A stretch of DNA of 32,386 bases from an uncultured Lachnospiraceae bacterium (lineage in GTDB: Bacteria > Bacillota > Clostridia > Lachnospirales > Lachnospiraceae): assembly GCA_947631685.1 (NCBI GenBank), contig CANRMI010000018.1:1-32386 (forward strand), written 5' to 3'. Below are positions 15,282 through 24,091 of this stretch, in pieces; the first letter of the stretch is position 1; every line of letters starts with the position of its first letter. Below the pieces are notes generated by a model. That model was not told the DNA's origin. It saw only the letters and a program-made list of their open reading frames with translations, and ran no database searches. The position numbers and the translations under genes are program-made.

Positions 15282-18200
15282 TGACAACTGGGAATTTGCC
15301 AAAACTCCTTACGGAACGGAGCGGGAGGAGTTGAAGGAAAGGGAGAAGGAATTTCAGCCGGTGGACATTCCCCATGACTGGCTGATCTATAATACGGAGG
15401 CGCTCTATGAAACCTCTACGGGCTGGTACCGGAAGCGTTTTACGACTCCCGAAGAAGCGGGGCATGTACTGCTGCGCTTTGACGGCGTGTACATGGATTC
15501 TGCGGTATATATCAACGGAAAGCCGGCAGGAGAATGGAAATACGGGTATTCGGCCTTTGAATTTGACATTACTGCGCTGCTGCAGAAAGGAGAAAATCTG
15601 GTACAGGTGCGGGTAAACCATCATGAGCCCAATTCCCGCTGGTATTCCGGTGCCGGTATTTTCAGAAACGTCTGGTTAAAGTGCGTGCCCAAAGCTTATC
15701 TGGCTTCCGACGGCATTTATATCGTCACCAAGAAACTGCCTTCCGGCAATTTTTCCGTATCGGTGCGGGCTGAGATCGCGGGAGAGGCAGAAACTGTCGG
15801 CGCCGCGTCCTTTACCATAGAACATGACGGATGTGTCATAAAAAAGGGCGCTATGGAAAAGGCAGAGCCGATGCTACTTTGCGCGGACTGTGAAATAGAG
15901 TCTCCCCTGCTCTGGGACGCGGAGAATCCGAATCTTTATACCCTGACAGTGGAACTGGATAACGGAGACAGGGAATCGGTCCGCTTTGGCTTCAGGGAAT
16001 TTTTGTTTGATCCTGACAGGGGATTTGTGGCAAACGGAAAACAGGTGAAGCTCCACGGCGTCTGCGAGCACCACGACCTGGGCTGTCTGGGAGCGGCTTT
16101 CCACGAACCGGCCATGCGCAGAAAGCTGGTAACACTGAAAAAAATGGGCGTCAACGCCATTAGAACCTCTCACAATATGCCTGCGGCGGAATTTATGGAT
16201 CTGGCGGATGAAATGGGCTTTTATGTGGATTCGGAGGCTTTTGACATGTGGGAAAAGCCCATGACGGAATATGACTATGCCAGATTTTTCCCTGAATGGG
16301 CAGAGCGGGATGTGGCAAGCTGGGTGCGCAGGGACAGAAACCACCCTTCTGTTATCATGTGGAGTATCGGAAATGAAATCCCGGATACCAACGAACCCAG
16401 AGGGCTGGAGGTCACAAAAATGCTGAAGGACTATGTGGAACAGCATGATCCTGCTCATAATGCCATGGTGACGATAGGCTCCAACTACATGCCCTGGGAA
16501 GGCGCTCAGAAATGCGCGGATGTTCTCAAGCTGGCAGGGTATAATTACGCGGAGATTCATTATGACAGTCACCATGAACAGCATCCTGACTGGATCATCT
16601 ACGGCAGTGAGACCTCTTCCATTGTACAGAGCAGGGGCGTATATCATTTCCCCATGGCCGGTGCCGCGCTGACGGAGGAAGATGAACAATGCTCCTCTTT
16701 GGGCAACAACAGGCCCAGCTGGGCAGCCAAGAGCGTGGAATACTGTATCTGCGCGGACAGGGACAGAGATTACGCGGCCGGGCAGTTTTTGTGGACGGGG
16801 CATGACTATATTGGGGAGCCCACGCCCTACAAGACCAAGAATTCTTATTTCGGGCAGATCGATACGGCAGGCTTCCCGAAAGACTCGTTCTATATGTATC
16901 AGGCGGAGTGGACGGATTACAGGAAGAGTCCCATGGTCCACCTGTTCCCTTACTGGGATTTTTCACAGGGACAGCTGATCGACATTCGGGTATGCACCAA
17001 CGCGCCCCAGGTAGAGGTTTTTGTAAACGAAAAATCCCTGGGACGGATGCAGATAGACCACGCCCATGGGGAGGTGCTGTTTCCTGTTTTTCAGGTGCCC
17101 TATGAGCCGGGGGCGATCCGCGCCGCAGCCTATGATGAAGCGGGCAATATCGTGGCAGAGGATATAAGAAAGTCCTTCGGAGATTCCGCCAGACTGGTGC
17201 TGCGCGCGGATAAAGAGACGCTGCGGGCGGACGGCGAAGATATGATCTTTGTTGAGATCGGGACTGTGGATAAGCAGGGCAATCCGGTGGACAATGCCAT
17301 GGATTATGTGGAAGTAGAGGTACGGGGCGCAGGACGGCTTCTGGGCCTGGACAACGGCGACAGTACGGATTACGACCAGTACAAGGGTACCTGCAGAAAG
17401 CTCTTTAACGGGAAACTGTTAGCGGTGATCGGTGCCAAAATCGAGCCTGGAGATATTACCGTGACGGTCAGGCCGGCAGGGAGCGCCTCCGGCGTGGAAG
17501 CGGCAGCGCTGACACTGCGCGGGGAAAAAGCGCCCGTCAGGGAAGGTGTCAGCGCCGGTGAGGAAAACCGGCCCCGCCCTCTTGTAACGGGCAAAGAAGA
17601 CTCGGTTCCTGTCAGGAAAGTGGAGCTGGTCAGCGAGGGCGGACAGAGCCTGACGGAAGATGTGCGTGAAGTTGTGGTAAAGGCTCTTCTGTATCCGGCG
17701 GAGGCAACGGACAGGGAGATCCTGTTTACGGCAGTGAATGATCTGGGGATCAAGTCCAATCTGGCAGAGGTAGAGCAGATCGCTCCGGACGCCTGCCGGA
17801 TAACGGCCAAGGGGGACGGCAGCTTCCGCCTGCGGGCCTCTTCCCGCAGCGGGACGGACAAGGTAAAGATTTTTACTTCATTGGAATTTTCTGTGAGCGG
17901 CCTGGGAGAAGCCTATATCAATCCCTATGAATTTGTGGCCGGTTCGCTGTACAACTATTCCAAGGGGGATGTAGGCGGTTTCAGCCAGAACAGTGTGGCC
18001 AGCGCCCAGGAGGGTGTCAGTGAAATAGGCTACCGGGGCGTTGACTTCGGGGAATACGGCGCGGATGAGATTACCCTGCCCATTTTTGCCCAGACCGGCG
18101 CTCCCCACTATTTGCAGATCTGGGAGGGGATACCCGGGGAAGAAGGCAGTGAAATGCTGGCGGACGTAGTATACCAGAAACCCAGTATCTGGGATGTATA

Positions 18201-18678
18201 CCAGCCGGAAACCTATAAGCTGAAAAGGCGTATCAAGGGTATTACCACCCTCTGCTTTGTCACGAAGGACCAGAGGTATTTTATCAAAGGATTTTCCTTT
18301 ACCAGACCGCAGAAAGCCTTCGCTAAGCTGGAAGCCGTGGAATGCGGCAAGATTTACGGCGACACGTTCTCCAAAAAGGAAGACGCGGTAGAAGGCATCG
18401 GCAACAACGTTTTTCTGGAATACGACGAAATGGATTTCGGGGACGGCGGTTTTTCCCGGATAACCATCTGCGGACGGACTCCTCTGGAAAAGAACGACAT
18501 TCATATCCGGTTTACCCAAAAAGACGGAGAAAGTGTCAGCCGGCTGGTAGAATTCCCGCACAGCGGGGAATACAGGGAGGTCACATTCTCTTTGGAGCCG
18601 GTGGAGAATGTGAGCAAGGTAGGATTTTTATTCCTGCCGGGCTGCGATTTTGATTTTAAATGGTTTCAGTTTTCCTAA
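15259..18678 (+). CDS. Beta-galactosidase, glycoside hydrolase family 2, with C-terminal carbohydrate-binding-like modules
   Basis: A 1139-residue GH2 enzyme without signal peptide, so presumably cytoplasmic. Layout: sugar-binding jelly roll (about 1-165, with HDWLIYNTEALYETSTGWY), Ig-like domain (about 170-260), TIM barrel (about 265-560), DUF4982-like and Ig-like domains (about 590-760). It ends with two jelly-roll segments resembling family 6 binding modules (about 900-1015 and 1025-1139). The acid/base Glu373 is in IMWSIGNEIPD and the nucleophile Glu451 in IIYGSETSS. The start is supported by GAAAGGA just upstream and lies inside the end of the PAP2 gene, in another frame. Galactose released could feed galK and galT, 10 kb to the left. 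A related GH2 activity on other beta-linked sugars cannot be excluded. Confidence 0.9.
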   Translation: MERKRLFNDNWEFAKTPYGTEREELKEREKEFQPVDIPHDWLIYNTEALYETSTGWYRKRFTTPEEAGHVLLRFDGVYMDSAVYINGKPAGEWKYGYSAFEFDITALLQKGENLVQVRVNHHEPNSRWYSGAGIFRNVWLKCVPKAYLASDGIYIVTKKLPSGNFSVSVRAEIAGEAETVGAASFTIEHDGCVIKKGAMEKAEPMLLCADCEIESPLLWDAENPNLYTLTVELDNGDRESVRFGFREFLFDPDRGFVANGKQVKLHGVCEHHDLGCLGAAFHEPAMRRKLVTLKKMGVNAIRTSHNMPAAEFMDLADEMGFYVDSEAFDMWEKPMTEYDYARFFPEWAERDVASWVRRDRNHPSVIMWSIGNEIPDTNEPRGLEVTKMLKDYVEQHDPAHNAMVTIGSNYMPWEGAQKCADVLKLAGYNYAEIHYDSHHEQHPDWIIYGSETSSIVQSRGVYHFPMAGAALTEEDEQCSSLGNNRPSWAAKSVEYCICADRDRDYAAGQFLWTGHDYIGEPTPYKTKNSYFGQIDTAGFPKDSFYMYQAEWTDYRKSPMVHLFPYWDFSQGQLIDIRVCTNAPQVEVFVNEKSLGRMQIDHAHGEVLFPVFQVPYEPGAIRAAAYDEAGNIVAEDIRKSFGDSARLVLRADKETLRADGEDMIFVEIGTVDKQGNPVDNAMDYVEVEVRGAGRLLGLDNGDSTDYDQYKGTCRKLFNGKLLAVIGAKIEPGDITVTVRPAGSASGVEAAALTLRGEKAPVREGVSAGEENRPRPLVTGKEDSVPVRKVELVSEGGQSLTEDVREVVVKALLYPAEATDREILFTAVNDLGIKSNLAEVEQIAPDACRITAKGDGSFRLRASSRSGTDKVKIFTSLEFSVSGLGEAYINPYEFVAGSLYNYSKGDVGGFSQNSVASAQEGVSEIGYRGVDFGEYGADEITLPIFAQTGAPHYLQIWEGIPGEEGSEMLADVVYQKPSIWDVYQPETYKLKRRIKGITTLCFVTKDQRYFIKGFSFTRPQKAFAKLEAVECGKIYGDTFSKKEDAVEGIGNNVFLEYDEMDFGDGGFSRITICGRTPLEKNDIHIRFTQKDGESVSRLVEFPHSGEYREVTFSLEPVENVSKVGFLFLPGCDFDFKWFQFS

Positions 18679-18706
18679 ACAGGTTATGACAGTCAGGTTT
18701 TCTGCC

Positions 18707-18721
18707 GATATAAACAATATC
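18707..18721. repeat. GATAT-AAACA-ATATC inverted repeat (copy 1)
   Basis: A perfect 5-bp inverted repeat around AAACA, located 24 nt upstream of the -35 box of the promoter at 18745-18772. A second copy with the same centre and compensated arms (GATAC/GTATC) is at 28041-28055 before the msmK-type gene. It may be a regulator binding site. Confidence 0.4.
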
Positions 18722-18744
18722 CCTTATTCTCAGGATTCAGGCTT

Positions 18745-18772
18745 TTGAGGACCGGGATATGTACTCTAAAAT
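18745..18772 (+). promoter_or_regulatory. Probable sigma-A promoter for the EF-hand protein and ABC exporter genes
   Basis: TTGAGG (18745-18750), 16 nt, TAAAAT (18767-18772). The predicted leader of about 65 nt contains a 7-bp GC-rich hairpin around 18779-18798 (CGGGGGA, loop AGGA, TCCCCCG) without a T run. A near-perfect ribosome binding site, AAGGAGGTG (18832-18840), then follows. Confidence 0.6.
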
Positions 18773-18844
18773 AAAGCGGCGGGGGAAGGATCCCCCGGAA
18801 TGTGCGGCCGTGAGGCGCGCATCATGCAGACAAGGAGGTGCGGC

Positions 18845-20002
18845 ATGAAAATCAATCAAAGTACTGTCGCTATGGCGTCAGAAAGGCAGGCCGTCAGCGG
18901 CTTCGCAAGCCAGGTCACAACGGGAGAAAGAGTCAGGGTTCCCAATGGATGGATCGGAGCCGGACAAAATCCCCAAGCCGGGGAAACTGCGGCTACTCTG
19001 GAAATTTCCGGTAAAAAAGAAGAGCGCAGAGACGCGTTTGTTTCTTTACGGGAAAATCTGGAAAAACAAACCGATGCGCTGAGAGCGAAAAACGGGCAGA
19101 AAAAAGATCCCTGGGAGACCCCGGAATACGACTTTAAGATCAAAATGATGTTGAGACTTTTAGAGTCGCTCAGGGCCTTTCGGGAGGGACGGGCTCCCGA
19201 TTACGCGCAATTTGAAAAGAAAGAGAAACAAAGCCTGGGTTTTTCTTTCCAAAACAGCGTAGAAAGCACGATGTCCTTTAACTGGACAGGACAGAGCACA
19301 GCCGGTGGAAGCCGCGTGACAGTGGGAAATACCCACTGGGAAGAGCGGGTGACCATGTCCAGTATCTTTACGGAGAGAGAAGCTACGGTTTTTTCTTCTA
19401 AAGGTTCGGTGGAAACCGCGGACGGACGTAAGATCGAGTTCAACCTGAATTTTGAAATGTCCAGGGAATTTACGCAGGCCACAAATATGGAATACACCAG
19501 AAAAATCTTCTGCGTGGATCCTTTGGTCATCAATCTGGATGGCAGTCCCGCATCGTTTTCCGACCAGACATTCTTTTTTGATCTGGACGGGGACGGCAGA
19601 GAAGAGGAACTTTCCAATCTGAAAAAAGGAAGCGGATTTCTGGCGCTGGATAAAAACCGGGACGGTAAGATCAACGACGGAAACGAATTGTTTGGTACAA
19701 AGAGCGGAGACGGCTTTAAAGACCTGGCCGCTTATGATGAAGACAAAAACGGCTGGATTGATGAAAGCGACAGTGTTTTTGACGATTTAAAAATCTGGAC
19801 ACTGGACGAAAACGGAAACAGCCGGCTGCTCAGCCTGAAGGAAGCGGGCGTGGGAGCCCTTTATCTGGGTAACGTGGGAACGGAGTTTTCCCTGAAAGAA
19901 CAGGGGACCAACCGAACCCAGGGAATTGTCCGGAGTACAGGGGTTTTCCTGAAAGAAAACGGAGAAGCCGGAACGATTCAGCATGTGGATTATGCGGTAT
20001 AA
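18845..20002 (+). CDS. Protein of unknown function with EF-hand-like calcium-binding repeats
   Basis: A 385-residue protein without signal peptide or membrane segment. The N-terminal half (1-230) is polar, with a charged helical part (55-130), and is not recognised. The C-terminal part has four calcium-loop-like stretches: DLDGDG at 246-251, DKNRDGKIN from 269, DEDKNGWIDE at 298-307 and DENGN from 321. Between them are FLALDKN, NELFG and GFKDLAAYDED. This order closely resembles the calcium block seen in RTX-type exoproteins of proteobacteria (family knowledge, recalled). The start at 18845 is fixed by AAGGAGGTG ending 4 nt upstream; an in-frame ATG at 18800 lacks such a site. It precedes the ABC exporter genes by 38 nt. 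It could be a secreted substrate leaving by a non-Sec route or a cytoplasmic calcium-binding protein; function is open. Confidence 0.8.
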   Translation: MKINQSTVAMASERQAVSGFASQVTTGERVRVPNGWIGAGQNPQAGETAATLEISGKKEERRDAFVSLRENLEKQTDALRAKNGQKKDPWETPEYDFKIKMMLRLLESLRAFREGRAPDYAQFEKKEKQSLGFSFQNSVESTMSFNWTGQSTAGGSRVTVGNTHWEERVTMSSIFTEREATVFSSKGSVETADGRKIEFNLNFEMSREFTQATNMEYTRKIFCVDPLVINLDGSPASFSDQTFFFDLDGDGREEELSNLKKGSGFLALDKNRDGKINDGNELFGTKSGDGFKDLAAYDEDKNGWIDESDSVFDDLKIWTLDENGNSRLLSLKEAGVGALYLGNVGTEFSLKEQGTNRTQGIVRSTGVFLKENGEAGTIQHVDYAV

Positions 20003-20040
20003 ATAACCGGAAATCAGATGACAGGCAGCAGGGGGATTTT

Positions 20041-20817
20041 ATGGAAGAGATCTTAAGGGCGGAGGGACTGAAAAAAAGTTTTAAGCTCTCCGCCAGACAG
20101 CAGAAACTGGAAAAAACCAGAGATAAAACCAAGACAGCCGTCAACGATCTGTCTTTTACGGCTTACAGGGGAGAGGTCTTCGGGCTGTTGGGACCAAACG
20201 GCGCAGGCAAGACCACGACCTTGAGGATGCTGGCGACCTTGATAAAACCGGACGCGGGAGATGCGTTGATAAACGGTTCCAGTATCTTAAAGGAGCCCGG
20301 CGAAGTGCGCGGCAAGATCGGGTTTCTTACCAGTGAACTGAAGTTAGAGGATTTCTTTACCCCCAGCTACCTGTTTGATTTTTTCGCGGACCTGCATAAT
20401 GTAGGGGCGGCGGAAAAGAAAACCCGCAGGGAAGAGCTGTTTTCCCGTTTTGGTATTGACGAGTTCGCGGAGGTGAAGGTGGGAAATCTTTCCACCGGTA
20501 TGAAACAGAAGGTTTCTCTGGTGATCTCTCTGGTGCACAACCCGGACATCATTATTTTCGACGAACCCACCAACGGCCTGGATGTGCTGACGGCAAAAGT
20601 GGTAACGGATTTCCTGCTGGATCTGAAAAGGCAGCAAAAGACCGTGATCGTGTCCACCCATATTTTCAGCCTGGTAGAAAAGATCTGCGACAGAGTAGGC
20701 ATTATCATAGACGGAAAAATGGCTCTCTGTGACACGTTAGAAGCGGTCTGCGCAGGGAAAGGGTTGGAAGAGCGGTTCTTTGAACTGTACGAAGAGAAAG
20801 TGGGGAGCCCGGTATGA
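20041..20817 (+). CDS. ABC transporter ATP-binding protein, NatA-like
   Basis: A 258-residue ATPase of an ABC-2 type exporter. Walker A is GPNGAGKTTT at 51-60, the signature LSTGMKQK lies near 149, and Walker B with the catalytic Glu is IIIFDEPTNGLD near 166-177. STHIFSLVEKICDRV supplies the H-loop. An unusual charged insertion (about residues 15-32, SARQQKLEKTRDKTKT) sits before the ATP-binding core. The stop overlaps the permease start (ATGA). By similarity to NatA/NatB of Bacillus the pair may export sodium ions, but ABC-2 exporters of this type also move drugs or peptides, so the substrate is not assigned. Confidence 0.92.
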   Translation: MEEILRAEGLKKSFKLSARQQKLEKTRDKTKTAVNDLSFTAYRGEVFGLLGPNGAGKTTTLRMLATLIKPDAGDALINGSSILKEPGEVRGKIGFLTSELKLEDFFTPSYLFDFFADLHNVGAAEKKTRREELFSRFGIDEFAEVKVGNLSTGMKQKVSLVISLVHNPDIIIFDEPTNGLDVLTAKVVTDFLLDLKRQQKTVIVSTHIFSLVEKICDRVGIIIDGKMALCDTLEAVCAGKGLEERFFELYEEKVGSPV

Positions 20818-21995
20818 AAAAGGACATGTTGACGATCATCAGAAAAGAATTTGCCCGGTTTTTCAGGGACAAGAGAATGGTATTTACCACCGTACTGATG
20901 CCGGGACTTCTCATTTATCTGATCTATTCTTTTATGGGGCAGGGCATGATGCAGGAATTTGCCACGGATGACGATTATGTGGCAAAGGCCTATGTCAGCA
21001 ATCTGCCGGAAGAATTTTCCCCCATGCTGGAGGCTCTTTCCGCTGACTGGACGGATGTGGACGGAAAAAACCTGGAAGAGATCAAATCCATGATCCGGGA
21101 AAAAGAGGCGGATATACTCATTATATTTCCTGAGAATTTTACGGCAAAGGTGGACGCTTATGATGCGGCAAAAGGCGGAGAGGCTCCCAATGTGGAAATT
21201 TACTATAACTCCACGGAATCCGAGTCTTCCAAGGCCATGAACCTGATGGCTGGCTGGCTGGATGCCTATGAGGATTCCCTCATCAATAAATTCGACATCA
21301 ATGCGGGGGAAGAAAGCTATGATATGGCGACGGACAAAGATGTGACAGGACAGCTTTTTGCCATGCTGCTGCCCATGCTGCTCATGACTTTTATGTACAG
21401 CGGCTGCGTGGCCGTGGCGCCGGAGTCTATCGCCGGCGAAAAAGAAAGAGGAACGATCGCGACTCTTCTGGTAACGCCTATGAAGAGAAGCGCTCTGGCT
21501 TTGGGGAAAATTATCAGTTTAAGCTGTATCGCGCTGCTTTCCGGACTTTCGAGTTTCGCGGGGACCATGCTTTCCCTGCCGGCCCTGATGGGAGGAGCAG
21601 AGAGCGGTATGAACGCCAATGTATACGGCGTTACCGATTATCTGCTGCTGCTGGCGATCATATTGAGTACCGTGTTGGTAATGGTGGCCGCTATTGCGGT
21701 GGTTTCGGCTTTTGCGAAAAGTATCAAGGAGGCGGGGACGGCGATCGCTCCGCTGATGATCCTGATCATGCTTGTCAGCCTGACGCCTATGTTTGCGGGA
21801 GAGGGAGAAAAGAGTCTGGGGATTTTTCTTATCCCCATATACAACAGCGTGCAGTGTATGCATGGGATATTCTCCTTTACCTACGCGCCTGCGCAGGTGG
21901 TGACCACCATGTTTGTCAATCTGGTCTGCGCGGGACTTCTGGCGTGGGTGCTGACAAAGCTTTTTAACAGTGAAAAAGTGATGTTCGCGCGCTAG
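20814..21995 (+). CDS. ABC-2 type exporter permease, NatB-like
   Basis: A 393-residue membrane protein of the ABC2_membrane_3 type. One span near residues 22-42 (TTVLMPGLLIYLIYSFMG) is followed by a large extracellular loop (about 45-175) and then five or six spans in the C-terminal half. The conserved cytoplasmic stretch ESIAGEKERGTIATLLVTPMKR near 203-224 is typical of NatB/ABC-2 permeases. Translation is coupled to the ATPase gene by the ATGA overlap. Together they form a complete two-gene exporter. A hairpin with T run follows 40 nt after the stop. Confidence 0.92.
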   Translation: MKKDMLTIIRKEFARFFRDKRMVFTTVLMPGLLIYLIYSFMGQGMMQEFATDDDYVAKAYVSNLPEEFSPMLEALSADWTDVDGKNLEEIKSMIREKEADILIIFPENFTAKVDAYDAAKGGEAPNVEIYYNSTESESSKAMNLMAGWLDAYEDSLINKFDINAGEESYDMATDKDVTGQLFAMLLPMLLMTFMYSGCVAVAPESIAGEKERGTIATLLVTPMKRSALALGKIISLSCIALLSGLSSFAGTMLSLPALMGGAESGMNANVYGVTDYLLLLAIILSTVLVMVAAIAVVSAFAKSIKEAGTAIAPLMILIMLVSLTPMFAGEGEKSLGIFLIPIYNSVQCMHGIFSFTYAPAQVVTTMFVNLVCAGLLAWVLTKLFNSEKVMFAR

Positions 21996-22000
21996 TCACA

Positions 22001-22029
22001 TTGACAAATATACCGGATTATGCTACTTT
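22001..22029 (+). promoter_or_regulatory. Probable promoter for metG
   Basis: A perfect TTGACA (22001-22006), 17 nt, then TACTTT (22024-22029), preceded by TGC as an extended -10. The predicted start point near 22036 coincides with the first base of the hairpin at 22036-22071. Confidence 0.55.
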
Positions 22030-22035
22030 AAATAT

Positions 22036-22076
22036 AACCGTTTTTCTGTGCGGCAGCGTGGAAAGGCGGTTTTTTT
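22036..22076 (+). terminator. Rho-independent terminator between the exporter genes and metG
   Basis: A 16-bp stem including several G-U pairs (22036-22051 with 22056-22071) is closed by the tetraloop GGCA and followed directly by a run of seven T (22070-22076). It ends the exporter operon. Because the metG promoter starts at the foot of the stem, it may also act in the metG leader. Confidence 0.78.
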
Positions 22077-22098
22077 AAAGAAAGACGAGGGAACGGAT

Positions 22099-24072
22099 AT
22101 GAGCAAAGAGAAATATTACATTACTACGGCTATCGCCTATACTTCCGGCAAGCCCCATATAGGCAATAATTATGAAATTGTACTGGCGGACAGTATCGCA
22201 AGATATAAAAGAGAAATGGGTTACGATGTATTCTTTCAGACCGGTACGGACGAGCATGGACAGAAGATTGAACTGAAGGCCCAGGAGGCGGGCACTACGC
22301 CCAAGGAATTTGTGGACAGGGTGTCCGGTGTCGTCAGGAACCTGTGCGATCTGCTGAATATATCCTACGACAAATTCATCCGTACCACGGACGATTATCA
22401 TGAGAAGCAGGTACAGAAAATATTCAGGCGCCTTTATGAGCAGGGCGATATTTACAAGGGCTCCTATGAGGGCCTTTACTGTACACCCTGTGAAGCATTC
22501 TGGACAGAATCCCAGCTGAAGGACGGGAAGTGCCCGGACTGCGGCAGGGAGGTCAAGCCAGCCAAGGAAGAAGCCTATTTCTTTAGAATGAGCAAATATG
22601 CTGACAGGCTGATAGAGCACATTAACGCGCATCCTGAATTTATTCAGCCCGTGTCCCGCAAGAATGAAATGATGAATAATTTCCTGCTGCCCGGTCTGCA
22701 GGATTTGTGTGTTTCCAGGACGTCATTTAAGTGGGGGATCCCCGTTGATTTTGACGATAAGCACGTAGTTTATGTGTGGCTGGACGCGCTGACCAACTAT
22801 ATTACCGGCGTGGGATATGACGCGGACGGAGCAAGCAGCGAGCAGTATAAGAAGCTCTGGCCGGCGGATCTGCATTTGATCGGGAAAGACATCATCCGTT
22901 TCCACACCATCTACTGGCCCATTTTCCTGATGGCTCTGGGAGAGCCCCTGCCTAAGCAGGTGTTCGGGCATCCCTGGCTGATAACGAACAGCGGCAAGAT
23001 GAGCAAGTCCAGGGGCAATGTCATTTACGCGGACGATCTGGTGGACTTTTTCGGCGTTGACGCGGTGCGCTATTATGTACTGCATGAGATGCCTTATGAA
23101 AATGATGGAAATATCACATGGGAACTGGTAGCGGAGCGGACCAATTCGGATTTGGCCAATACGCTGGGCAATCTGGTGAACCGGACCATTTCCATGAGCA
23201 ATAAATATTTCGGCGGTGTGGTGGCAGACAAGGGAGATGTGGACGCGGATATTGACGAAGACTTGAAGCGCACTGTCTGCGGCGCTTACGCGAAAGTGGT
23301 GCAGCGCATGGAAACCCTGCGGGTAGCGGATGCCCTGACGGAGATCTTTACCGTTTTCAAACGCTGCAACAAATATATTGACGAAACCGAGCCCTGGGTA
23401 CTGGCTAAGGACGAGGTCAAAGCGGACAGACTTTCTACAGTGCTTTACAATCTGGTGGAGAGTATTGTGATCGGGGCTTCTTTACTGCATCCCTATATGC
23501 CTGAAACATCAGAGCGCATCGCTGCCCAGTTAAATACCGCGCTGCGGCCTTTCGATAAGCTGGAGGAGTTCGGCCTTTATCCTAATGGCGGCAAAGTGAC
23601 GGACAAACCGGAAATTTTGTTCGCGCGGCTGGATATGAAAGAAGTGGAAAAGAGGGAAGAGGAACTGGCAGAGGCACAGATGGCCGAAGCGGAAGGCGCT
23701 TCGGAGGATATTCAAGAGGAAGCTGTCATCGATATAGAGGCCAAGCCGGAGATCAATTATGAAGATTTTGAAAAACTGCAGTTTCAGGTAGGAGAGATCA
23801 TTTCCTGCGAGGCGGTGCCCAAATCCAAAAAACTGCTGTGCTCCAAGGTGCGCGTCGGCAGCCAGGTAAAACAGATCGTATCAGGCATCAAAGCCCATTA
23901 TTCGCCGGAGGAAATGGTGGGCAAGAAAGTTATGGTGCTGGTCAACTTAAAGCCGGCTACGCTGGCAGGGGTACTTTCCGAAGGTATGCTGCTCTGCGCG
24001 GAGGACGAAGAGGGCAGGCTGTCGTTGATAGTTCCGGAAAAGGAAATGCCCGCCGGAGCTGAAATCTGCTGA
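22099..24072 (+). CDS. metG: Methionyl-tRNA synthetase
   Basis: It charges tRNA-Met, including the initiator, with methionine. The 657-residue class I enzyme has the HIGH-type motif HIGN at 20-23 and KMSKS at 300-304. A zinc knuckle is formed by Cys128, Cys131, Cys145 and Cys148, and an anticodon-binding helical domain covers about 390-520. After a Glu/Ala-rich linker (about 515-550) comes a C-terminal OB-fold tRNA-binding domain, from NYEDFEKLQFQVGEI onward, which usually mediates dimer formation. The start at 22099 is chosen because the conserved N terminus begins there and GAGGG lies about 7 nt upstream; a longer frame from 22048 would start inside the terminator hairpin. No T-box leader is present in the 103-nt gap. 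Confidence 0.97.
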   Translation: MSKEKYYITTAIAYTSGKPHIGNNYEIVLADSIARYKREMGYDVFFQTGTDEHGQKIELKAQEAGTTPKEFVDRVSGVVRNLCDLLNISYDKFIRTTDDYHEKQVQKIFRRLYEQGDIYKGSYEGLYCTPCEAFWTESQLKDGKCPDCGREVKPAKEEAYFFRMSKYADRLIEHINAHPEFIQPVSRKNEMMNNFLLPGLQDLCVSRTSFKWGIPVDFDDKHVVYVWLDALTNYITGVGYDADGASSEQYKKLWPADLHLIGKDIIRFHTIYWPIFLMALGEPLPKQVFGHPWLITNSGKMSKSRGNVIYADDLVDFFGVDAVRYYVLHEMPYENDGNITWELVAERTNSDLANTLGNLVNRTISMSNKYFGGVVADKGDVDADIDEDLKRTVCGAYAKVVQRMETLRVADALTEIFTVFKRCNKYIDETEPWVLAKDEVKADRLSTVLYNLVESIVIGASLLHPYMPETSERIAAQLNTALRPFDKLEEFGLYPNGGKVTDKPEILFARLDMKEVEKREEELAEAQMAEAEGASEDIQEEAVIDIEAKPEINYEDFEKLQFQVGEIISCEAVPKSKKLLCSKVRVGSQVKQIVSGIKAHYSPEEMVGKKVMVLVNLKPATLAGVLSEGMLLCAEDEEGRLSLIVPEKEMPAGAEIC

Positions 24073-24091
24073 TACGGGGAGGCTGGGGAGC

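Noticed and set aside
18800..18844. Upstream ATG for the EF-hand protein
   Set aside because: The strong ribosome binding site AAGGAGGTG lies between it and the ATG at 18845, and a GC-rich leader hairpin sits just before the upstream ATG, so the later start is favoured.
21996..22098. T-box riboswitch ahead of metG
   Set aside because: The gap is only 103 nt and contains no T-box sequence or specifier-loop structure; it holds just a promoter-like pair and one terminator hairpin.
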